DNA from: Rhodobacteraceae bacterium S2214
Lineage (GTDB): Bacteria > Pseudomonadota > Alphaproteobacteria > Rhodobacterales > Rhodobacteraceae
Length of the DNA: 64,000 nt
Direction: 5' to 3'
Assembly (NCBI GenBank): GCA_025141675.1
Contig: CP081161.1
Location: forward strand, 2,268,001-2,332,000
The position numbers and the translations under genes were made by a program. Below are positions 25,315 to 31,647 of the stretch, piece after piece. The notes beneath the pieces are model-generated. The model was not told where the DNA came from and did not search any database. It saw nothing but the letters and a program-made list of their open reading frames with translations. The first letter of the stretch is position 1. Each line of letters opens with the position of its first letter.

Positions 25315-25420
25315 CTAGTTTGCGCTAGGTCTAATGTAGCGCTGCCGTCACTCCCCCCTCCCAGATGCGCGGCGCTTGACTCCCTGTCAGACTTGCCGTG
25401 CCTTCGGGCACGGCTTTTTT
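25315..25420 (+). ncRNA. Candidate small RNA with C-rich anti-Shine-Dalgarno loops
   Basis: Boundaries are approximate at the 5' end. Elements in order: a perfect 6-bp hairpin GCGCTA/TAGCGC (25322-25327 with 25337-25342, 9-base loop); an unpaired C-rich run CACTCCCCCCTCCC (25349-25362); a small hairpin TGAC/GTCA whose loop is TCCCT (25377-25389); and a terminator with an 8-bp GC stem, UUCG tetraloop and six T. C-rich single-stranded CUCCC runs are the target-binding feature of several alphaproteobacterial regulatory RNAs. No upstream gene on this strand could use the terminator, which argues for an independent transcript. Confidence 0.55.
25395..25420 (+). terminator. Strong rho-independent terminator of first small-RNA candidate
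   Basis: GCCGTGCC, loop TTCG, GGCACGGC, then TTTTTT: an uninterrupted 8-bp stem with a stable tetraloop. Only the forward orientation has a T-run. Confidence 0.85.
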
Positions 25421-25462
25421 GGGCTTAATCCCCCGTTTTACTCAATTTTTCGAACTATCCAG

Positions 25463-25491
25463 TTGACGATCTGTGCGTCATTCCGTAGCGT
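25463..25491 (+). promoter_or_regulatory. Candidate sigma-70 promoter of second small RNA
   Basis: TTGACG (25463-25468), a 17-base spacer, and TAGCGT (25486-25491). The -35 is good for an alphaproteobacterial housekeeping promoter; the -10 is weak. Predicted start near 25498, just before the hairpin of the second RNA candidate. Confidence 0.4.
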
Positions 25492-25497
25492 TCGCGT

Positions 25498-25564
25498 AAT
25501 AAGTCGGCAAAGTCCGACAGGGAGACATAGAAGAAGGGTCCTTGCGCTGCAGGGGCCCTTTTTT
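25498..25564 (+). ncRNA. Candidate small RNA, purine-rich
   Basis: About 67 bases: hairpin GTCGG/CCGAC (25503-25507 with 25514-25518), an unpaired purine-rich AGGGAGACATAGAAGAA, then a terminator with stem AGGGTCC/GGGGCCCT (one G-U) and six T. The AGGGAGA segment could pair with the CUCCC runs of the preceding RNA candidate. Alternative reading: an attenuator in a long leader ahead of ialB. Confidence 0.45.
25535..25564 (+). terminator. Rho-independent terminator of second small-RNA candidate
   Basis: Seven base pairs (AGGGTCC with GGGGCCCT, including one G-U) around an 11-base loop, followed directly by TTTTTT. Confidence 0.75.
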
Positions 25565-25688
25565 CTTGACCCATGTAAGTTGCGCAGGTGGATATAAGCA
25601 GACCTTTGCCGCTTTGGGCGGTTTTGCCCCTGACACCCGTGTTTTACCGTGCTAATCCGAGTCAACTAAAACCAATGGACTGATATTC

Positions 25689-26324
25689 ATGTTGAAGACC
25701 GCTACACCGTTTTTGGTCGCCTTGATGTTGGCGACACCTGCATTCGCACAAGAAACTGCGACCGACGACGCCACCACCGAAGAAGCCGCACCAGCGGTTG
25801 AAGCTGATCCTGCTGACGGCCTGTCATTGGGTACGTTGCTTGATGACGCCGCAGAACCAACTGTTGATGATCTTGCAGTTGGCCAACCTTACGTGCGTGG
25901 GGAATCCGGTGACTGGGTGTACCGTTGCCTGAAATCTGAACCCGGCAATGCCGATCCTTGCCAGCTGTATCAGTTGTTGAACGACGCGTCTGGCAATTCT
26001 GTCGCTGAAATCAGCATCTTCCCGCTGGAAGGGTCCGGTCGTGCAGCAGCTGGTGCAACAATCGTCGCACCACTTGAAACGCTTCTGACACAGCAGCTGA
26101 CCCTGTCAGTTGATGGCGGTGCGGCACGTCGTTACCCGTTCACATTCTGTAACACCGCAGGCTGCGTGGCCCGCGTGGGTTTCACAGCAGAAGAAGTCGC
26201 ACAATTCAAACGCGGCAACGCGGCGACCATCGTGATGGTCCCAGCAGCAGCACCTGACGAAGCAGTTGAGCTGAACGTTTCGTTAAGCGGCTTTACAGCA
26301 GGCTACGACGGCTTGTCCGAGTAA
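25689..26324 (+). CDS. IalB family (invasion-associated locus B) secreted protein
   Basis: 211 residues with a Sec signal (PFLVALMLATPAFA, cleavage before QE), an acidic Ala/Glu/Asp/Thr spacer to about residue 60, then the IalB domain: GDWVYRCLKS, ADPCQLYQLL, RYPFTFCNTAGC, with four cysteines likely forming two disulfides. IalB was named in Bartonella, but homologues are widespread in non-pathogenic alphaproteobacteria with no known activity. The gene is monocistronic and ends in a strong terminator. Confidence 0.85.
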   Translation: MLKTATPFLVALMLATPAFAQETATDDATTEEAAPAVEADPADGLSLGTLLDDAAEPTVDDLAVGQPYVRGESGDWVYRCLKSEPGNADPCQLYQLLNDASGNSVAEISIFPLEGSGRAAAGATIVAPLETLLTQQLTLSVDGGAARRYPFTFCNTAGCVARVGFTAEEVAQFKRGNAATIVMVPAAAPDEAVELNVSLSGFTAGYDGLSE

Positions 26325-26347
26325 TCTAAGTTTTACGGTTGATAGAT

Positions 26348-26380
26348 GGGCGCCCAGAGAAATCTGCGGCGCCCTTTCTT
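26348..26380 (+). terminator. Terminator of the ialB-like gene
   Basis: GGGCGCC (26348-26354) pairs with GGCGCCC (26368-26374) around a 13-base loop, followed by TTTCTT. It overlaps the stop of the convergent beta-ketoacyl synthase gene by one to two bases. Confidence 0.8.
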
Positions 26381-27587
26381 ATGCGGCTTTGACAGCGATA
26401 ACAGCGTTCAGGCCGCCAAATGCAAATGCATTGGACAAAGCGACATCAACTTTTGCTCCCCGCGCTTCATTCGGCACGACATCCAAATCACACGCCGGAT
26501 CAGGCGTCTCAAATCCAATCGTCGGTGCGATGACACCGTCCTTCACGGCCATGATGCAGGACAAAAGTTCAACCGCACCCGTACCGCCGATCAGATGACC
26601 ATGCATCGATTTCGTGGATGATATCATCAGGTTGTCCGCATGCGTACCAAACACATCCCTGATCGCGGCACATTCCGTTTTGTCGTTCACGGTCGTGCCG
26701 GTCCCGTGGGCATTGATGTAGCCAACAGCATCGACATCGACCTGCGCATCCCGTACCGCACCGGCAATCGCACGCGCGGCCCCATCCGGTGACGGCACCA
26801 CGATATCAGATGCGTCGGAAGACATGGCGAAACCCACGACTTCACACAGAATGTCAGCACCGCGGGCCTGAGCGTGTTCCATATCCTCAAACACAAACAC
26901 AGCCGCCCCTTCGCCTTGGACCATGCCGTTACGATTGGCTGAAAACGGGCGGCAGCCGTCTTTTGACATGACCCGCAAACCTTCCCATGCTTTGATCCCG
27001 CCAAAGCACAGCATCGCCTCTGATCCGCCCGTAACCATGACCGGAGCCATCCCGGACCGGACCATGTTAAACGCCTGTCCCATTGCGTGATTGGATGACG
27101 CGCATGCGGTCGCAACAGTGAAGCTGGGACCGCGCAGATTATGGGTCATGGCCACATGGGACACAGCCGCGTTGTTCATTAGACGTGGCACGATAAACGG
27201 ATGGATACGGTTTTTACCGTCCTCATAAACGGCGCGATAATTGTCGTCTTGGGTATTCAATCCACCGCCGGACGTGCCGAGAATAACACCTGACTTATCA
27301 GACAGTTCGCCATCAAAGTTCATGCCTGACTGCGCAATCGCCTGATCTGCAGCCAAAAGCGCAAATTGGGTAAAACGATCGTAAAGCGTCAGTTTCTGGC
27401 GATCAAAATGGTCCGCTTCGTCATAGCCACGCACCTGTGCGCCAATCTTGATCTGCAACCGATCAACGTCACGGATATCCAGTGGACCAATACCGCAGCG
27501 TCCTTCGCGCATTGCGTCCATTGTAGACGCCACATCATGACCCAATGGGTTAATCGTGCCAGCACCCGTGATCACCACACGGCGCAT
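26379..27587 (-). CDS. Beta-ketoacyl-ACP synthase (FabF-like)
   Basis: 402 residues, thiolase fold, with the active-site triad of KAS II: Cys162 in TVATACASSNHAMG, His in NAHGTGTTVNDKTE, and His in STKSMHGHLIGGTGAVE. It condenses malonyl-ACP with an acyl chain. It follows a dedicated ACP gene by only 3 bases and lpxD, so it is probably not the housekeeping fabF but an accessory condensing enzyme that makes a special acyl chain, perhaps for lipid A or another envelope lipid. NodE-like in organisation. Confidence 0.9.
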   Translation of the reverse strand: MRRVVITGAGTINPLGHDVASTMDAMREGRCGIGPLDIRDVDRLQIKIGAQVRGYDEADHFDRQKLTLYDRFTQFALLAADQAIAQSGMNFDGELSDKSGVILGTSGGGLNTQDDNYRAVYEDGKNRIHPFIVPRLMNNAAVSHVAMTHNLRGPSFTVATACASSNHAMGQAFNMVRSGMAPVMVTGGSEAMLCFGGIKAWEGLRVMSKDGCRPFSANRNGMVQGEGAAVFVFEDMEHAQARGADILCEVVGFAMSSDASDIVVPSPDGAARAIAGAVRDAQVDVDAVGYINAHGTGTTVNDKTECAAIRDVFGTHADNLMISSTKSMHGHLIGGTGAVELLSCIMAVKDGVIAPTIGFETPDPACDLDVVPNEARGAKVDVALSNAFAFGGLNAVIAVKAA

Positions 27588-27590
27588 AGG

Positions 27591-27848
27591 CTAGGCCTGC
27601 TCTGTCACAAGACGGTCAACCGCCTTGATGATGGCCGCGACATCCGAGATGTCAAAATCGCTTTCCGATGGTTCGTTCGCGTTAAATGGAACGGCGATAT
27701 CAAAAGCTTCTTCGATACCGAAGATGGTTTCAACCAGCCCCATACTATCGATCCCAAGCAATTCCGGCGTATCAGTCAGTTTGATATCAGACGGGTCCAT
27801 CAAAGCTTGTTCGGCGATAATAGCGATGACTTTGTCTTGGGTATTCAC
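27591..27848 (-). CDS. Acyl carrier protein, specialised
   Basis: 85 residues. The phosphopantetheine serine is Ser35 in LGIDSMGLVETIFGIEEAF, where the housekeeping ACP would read DSLD. It is acidic and short, with a divergent loop SESDFDISDV. Placed between lpxD (26-base gap) and a beta-ketoacyl synthase (3-base gap), it should carry the acyl chains built by that synthase. AcpXL of rhizobia, which supplies very-long-chain fatty acids to lipid A, is the closest functional analogue by context, but homology to AcpXL was not established. Confidence 0.87.
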   Translation of the reverse strand: MNTQDKVIAIIAEQALMDPSDIKLTDTPELLGIDSMGLVETIFGIEEAFDIAVPFNANEPSESDFDISDVAAIIKAVDRLVTEQA

Positions 27849-27874
27849 GGACCGACCTCGTTCTGACTTTGCGC

Positions 27875-28957
27875 TTATGTATCATCACTTGGTTTGGAAA
27901 CAAGATTACGACGGGCCCCGTTTTGGGCCGCATCACGCAGCGCCCGTTGTTCAGCGCGGAACGTCAGCATCGGCTTGGCCGGATAGCCCATCATAAAGCT
28001 GCCACGAGGTGTATTGCCCAGCACAATCGCGGCGCCACCAAGCAGGCAATCGGATCCAATAGAAATGTTATCAGCGACACCAGACTTTCCCCCTAAGATT
28101 GACCGATCTCCGATCACAGCAGACCCAGCCACAGCCGTTTGCGCGCACAAAAGGCAATCTTCGCCGACAATGACATTGTGCCCAACTTGCACAAGGTTAT
28201 CGATCTTCGTGCCGCGTCCAACTTGCGTCGGACGAATGGTGCCAGCATCAATTGTCGCGTTTGCACCAACTTCGACATGATCCCCCAAGACGACCGATCC
28301 AAGTGAATGAATACGATGTTGGATGGCGTCATCTGACGCTTCAAAAGCCGTCTTGCCCAGTGTCCGTCGTCCGATTTCAGCAATAGAAGGTGTTGCGGTG
28401 ACGAATGAAAATCCATCCGCACCGATCACAACATTGGGGTGCAAAATAGCCCGATCCCCGATCCGCACATTTCGTCCAATCCGTACGCCCGCATGTATTT
28501 CACCGCGCGCGCCAACCATTGCACCAGCCCCGATGCTGACATGTTCGGCAATCGTTGTATCAGCCCCGATGACTGCATCTGCACCAACCACACAGAACGG
28601 TCCAATAGAAACGCCTTCAGCGATAGTGGCAGATGGATCGATGATCGCAGACGGATGGATGCCCTGCCCGATCAACGGCTTGTCCATCATCTGGGTCAGG
28701 ACTGACATTGCGAGACGCGGACGGGGCACAACAATCGCCGCTTTCAGACCAAGCGCTTGCCAATCGGCATCCGCCCAGACGATTGCAGCAACCGCATCAC
28801 TTGTTTTCAGCGCCTCGCCATAACGCGGCGACATCGCAAGGGCCAGATCATCCGGCCCTGCTGACGCGGGCTCTGACAGGCCTTGAACAGCCACAGTCCC
28901 GTCGCCCAGAACCTGAGCACCAAGCGCCTGTGCGATCGTTGCAATCGTTTGTGTCAT
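27875..28957 (-). CDS. lpxD: UDP-3-O-acylglucosamine N-acyltransferase
   Basis: 360 residues: an N-terminal uridine-binding domain (LAMSPRYGEALKTSDA), then a long left-handed beta-helix of hexapeptide repeats (for example IGPFCVVGADAVIGADTT), with the catalytic His in VQVGHNVIVGED and a C-terminal helix. It adds the N-linked hydroxyacyl chain in lipid A synthesis. In most bacteria lpxD lies in the bamA-lpxD-fabZ-lpxA cluster; here it is instead followed by a dedicated ACP and synthase. Confidence 0.93.
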   Translation of the reverse strand: MTQTIATIAQALGAQVLGDGTVAVQGLSEPASAGPDDLALAMSPRYGEALKTSDAVAAIVWADADWQALGLKAAIVVPRPRLAMSVLTQMMDKPLIGQGIHPSAIIDPSATIAEGVSIGPFCVVGADAVIGADTTIAEHVSIGAGAMVGARGEIHAGVRIGRNVRIGDRAILHPNVVIGADGFSFVTATPSIAEIGRRTLGKTAFEASDDAIQHRIHSLGSVVLGDHVEVGANATIDAGTIRPTQVGRGTKIDNLVQVGHNVIVGEDCLLCAQTAVAGSAVIGDRSILGGKSGVADNISIGSDCLLGGAAIVLGNTPRGSFMMGYPAKPMLTFRAEQRALRDAAQNGARRNLVSKPSDDT

Positions 28958-29000
28958 CTATCCCTGCCCTTTGACCCAGCTTGGAGGTCGTGGGACAGAC

Positions 29001-30617
29001 TTAGCCCTGAACGCCGGGAACGACCACCCCTTCGCGGGTCAGTGCATTCCAGATCTTACGGTCACGCCCGTAGATGTCGCGACGAAACTCCACGTCGCCC
29101 GTGTTCGTCGTGAACGCGGTTCGGTACACCAAATGCACAGGAACAGCTTCATCCAACGTCACACGCGATTCATTGCCCGTCCGCAAGCGCGACTGGAACA
29201 ATTCTTCGGGGTTATCAGACTGTTTCGCCAGCAATGCATAGGCGAAATCAAACGGATCGTTCAGACGGATACAGCCGTGGCTGTAGGCGCGAACTTCGCG
29301 GCCAAATAGGCTTTTGGCGGGCGTGTCATGCAAATAGATATTGTATTGGTTCGGGAACATGAACTTCACCAAACCAAGGGCGTTCCGGTTCGACGGAGGC
29401 TGGCGCATCGAGAACGGGAAGTTACGCGCGTTGTAACGGTTAAAGTCGATATTCGCACGGTTCACCGTCCGGCCATTGCGGTCCGTGATCAGCAAATGAC
29501 CAGCAGCACCACGGTTACGCTGCATCTGCGGTAGGTATTCCTTTGTGACGATAGAGCGTGGGACGTACCAGCTCGGGTTGATCACCATATATTCCATGAT
29601 GTCGGAAAATTCGGGCGTTTCACGGTCCGGATCGACGGCCCCGATCACGGAACGTGTCGAAAATGTAACTTGGCCAAAATCAACGACCTTCGCTGAGAAA
29701 TCAGTCAGATTCACCCAAACATGGCGGTCGCCTTTGTCTTGGCTGAACCAGCGTTCGCGTTCCATCGCGACCACAATCGACTGAAGTCGTTCGCTAATCG
29801 GGCGGTTAATTTCCGCGATTGTAGACGGACCAGCAGTGCCATCTTCTTGCAAACCATGACTGCGCTGAAATGCACGAACAGCTTCGACGATCTGCGCATC
29901 ATAGGTTGCGGTGACAGACCGCTCTAAATATCCCATCGCAACCAAACGGTTCCGTAAGGCGATGACTTCTGTACCAGTGGCCCCTGCTTCCAGCTTTTCA
30001 GCGTTCACTACCGGACCCCAACCGCCTGTCGCTTGTTGGGTTTCCAAACGCAATTTTGCAGCAACCAATCGCGTGTATTCTGGTGTGCTTGGCGGCAATG
30101 ACCGCAGGAAAGTCGTAGGGTTGCTGCTGCGGAATTCCGTCAGAAGATCGACACGCGGCGTATAGGTTACTTCACGGACAATCATCGGATCAACCGACTT
30201 TGGACGCAACACACCGGATTGGACGTCGCGGGCGTATTGCAAGAACGTCTTGGTCAACAGCACTTCGATCTCACCCAGCTCTGCTGGTGTCCGTGCAGAT
30301 TGCATTTGTGCAATTAGGGACGCGACATCATAGCGGTTCGTGGGCAGGCCATGGTGACCTGCATTTTCAAGCGCGGACAACAACGCGTTGCGGTGCCCCA
30401 TCGCCGAATCGCCGCTCCAAATCCCTTCGAAATTACGAGACCGGTAAAACGCAGCCACATCATCGTCACGCGCCGCAGTTTCAGCAACGGCTTGGCGAAA
30501 AGCAGTAACTTGTGCCTGAACGCTTGCAGGAATGGCAGTTCCGGCCAGTGCGACAACGCTTACAACACATCCAAAACGACGCAACCGCGCGCCAGCGAAA
30601 TCGATAAACCGACCCAT
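29001..30617 (-). CDS. L,D-transpeptidase (YcbB/LdtD type)
   Basis: 538 residues. Signal/anchor in the first 35 residues, a LdtD scaffold domain, a peptidoglycan-binding domain (LEAGATGTEVIALRNRLVAM to EDGTAGPSTIAEIN) and a YkuD catalytic domain with the nucleophile in AYSHGCIRLNDPFDFA and the paired HDTPAKSLFG. These enzymes make 3-3 crosslinks in peptidoglycan or anchor proteins to it. The ATG at 30617 has an AGGGGGAATA site and begins the exported N-terminus, so the in-frame start at 30785 is not used. First gene of the lpxD-ACP-synthase run (43-base gap). Confidence 0.9.
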   Translation of the reverse strand: MGRFIDFAGARLRRFGCVVSVVALAGTAIPASVQAQVTAFRQAVAETAARDDDVAAFYRSRNFEGIWSGDSAMGHRNALLSALENAGHHGLPTNRYDVASLIAQMQSARTPAELGEIEVLLTKTFLQYARDVQSGVLRPKSVDPMIVREVTYTPRVDLLTEFRSSNPTTFLRSLPPSTPEYTRLVAAKLRLETQQATGGWGPVVNAEKLEAGATGTEVIALRNRLVAMGYLERSVTATYDAQIVEAVRAFQRSHGLQEDGTAGPSTIAEINRPISERLQSIVVAMERERWFSQDKGDRHVWVNLTDFSAKVVDFGQVTFSTRSVIGAVDPDRETPEFSDIMEYMVINPSWYVPRSIVTKEYLPQMQRNRGAAGHLLITDRNGRTVNRANIDFNRYNARNFPFSMRQPPSNRNALGLVKFMFPNQYNIYLHDTPAKSLFGREVRAYSHGCIRLNDPFDFAYALLAKQSDNPEELFQSRLRTGNESRVTLDEAVPVHLVYRTAFTTNTGDVEFRRDIYGRDRKIWNALTREGVVVPGVQG

Positions 30618-30945
30618 TATTCCCCCTAGAATACTCGTCTTTTGCCCGAAATTATTGCCGCGGGCAGCGTTATCCAACTGTGTACGCACAATATGTTGTA
30701 GGTGTCTAATCACGTTGAAAACATCCGTATGCCTGACGGCACTAGACGTGATCAAAATGACACGTCCAATGTTTGATCCGTTCAATTGGCCGAAATTCGC
30801 CTATTTTGGATCAATTATGGCCATTTCGACACAAAGCACTTGGTTGACTGACAGGTTTGTGAGAAGTTGTGCGTGCATCTGGGGGAACAGTGCATCGTCG
30901 GCGAAAAGCCGACATCAGATCGAGCGACGGGACAGGCGCATAGAT
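30618..30945. other. 328-base divergent intergenic region between L,D-transpeptidase and DUF882 gene
   Basis: Contains both promoters. A stable hairpin GTCGGC/GCCGAC with loop GAAAA lies at 30897-30913, in the leader of the DUF882 gene. TTGACT at 30844 could be a -35 element on the forward strand. No ORF is convincing here: the forward frames lack ribosome-binding sites and family similarity. Confidence 0.4.
30897..30913 (+). promoter_or_regulatory. 5' leader hairpin of DUF882 gene
   Basis: Six-bp stem GTCGGC/GCCGAC with a GAAAA loop, 32 bases upstream of the ATG. Possibly a stabilising leader element; it is not positioned to hide the ribosome-binding site. Confidence 0.35.
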
Positions 30946-31515
30946 ATGACAAATACTTCGACATCGGGCATGACCCGACGCGGCGTGCTTCGCGCGTTTG
31001 CAGCAACAGCTGTAGCAGCGGCACCAACCTATTCAAATGCAGCAGGATTCTTGCGCGGTGGCGGCGACGTACGCCGCTTGCGGATGTATTCCGGGCGTAC
31101 CGGCGAACGCATGGACACGATCTACTGGATCGAAGGCCAATACGTTGGTGAAGCGCTGGCTGAAATCAACACGTTCATGCGCGACTGGCGTAACAACAAA
31201 ACAATCAATATCGATATCCGCAACATCGATATCATGGCCGCGTCTTTGCGTCTTTTGGATGCAAACGAACCGTACATGTTGTTGTCCGGTTACCGGTCAC
31301 CTGAAACGAACGCGATGCTGCGCAGCCGGTCTTCGGGCGTGGCGCGCAATTCACTGCACATCCAAGGTCAGGCCGCTGATCTGCGCTTGGAAAGCCGCTC
31401 TACCGCGCAGATGGCGCGTGCCGCACGGTCATGTGCTGCCGGTGGTGTCGGTCGGTATTCCGGTTCTAATTTCGTGCATATGGATTGTGGTCCTGTCCGA
31501 TCTTGGGGCGGTTGA
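30946..31515 (+). CDS. Tat-exported DUF882 (YcbK-like, M15-family) murein peptidase
   Basis: 189 residues from the ATG at 30946. The N-terminus has a twin-arginine motif (TRRGVLRAFAATAVAAAPTYSNA), so it should be Tat-exported. The catalytic domain shows the zinc-binding pattern of DUF882/peptidase M15: SGYRSPETNAMLRSRS, NSLHIQGQAADLRL (His and Asp) and NFVHMDCGPVRSWGG (His). It is divergent from an L,D-transpeptidase gene, and in many alphaproteobacteria and enterobacteria ycbB and ycbK homologues are neighbours, consistent with a shared role in peptidoglycan maturation. Confidence 0.9.
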   Translation: MTNTSTSGMTRRGVLRAFAATAVAAAPTYSNAAGFLRGGGDVRRLRMYSGRTGERMDTIYWIEGQYVGEALAEINTFMRDWRNNKTINIDIRNIDIMAASLRLLDANEPYMLLSGYRSPETNAMLRSRSSGVARNSLHIQGQAADLRLESRSTAQMARAARSCAAGGVGRYSGSNFVHMDCGPVRSWGG

Positions 31516-31544
31516 TCCCACACTAGAAACAATCCAAGGAATTG

Positions 31545-31586
31545 GGCCTGATTATCTGGTTAACGCCATATAATCAGGCCTTTTTT
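31545..31586 (+). terminator. Terminator of the DUF882 gene
   Basis: An 11-bp perfect stem (GGCCTGATTAT with ATAATCAGGCC, 14-base loop) followed by TTTTTT. Confidence 0.88.
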
Positions 31587-31647
31587 CTGCCACATAGCCC
31601 TTTGTCACAACACAGAATCGTGAAACCTATGGGACACGTTAACAAGT

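Larger units (their letters stand above)
25272..25688 (+). other. 417-base intergenic region with two small-RNA candidates
   Basis: No protein frame. It contains the herA-like promoter (reverse strand, first 50 bases), two consecutive forward small-RNA candidates each ending in a strong intrinsic terminator, and the promoter/leader of the ialB-like gene in the last 120 bases. Individual elements are given separately. Confidence 0.6.

Noticed and set aside
30772..30787. FNR-like site (TTGATCCGTTCAA) upstream of the DUF882 gene
   Set aside because: Spacing is 13 rather than 14 bases and one half-site deviates; not a valid FNR/FnrL consensus.
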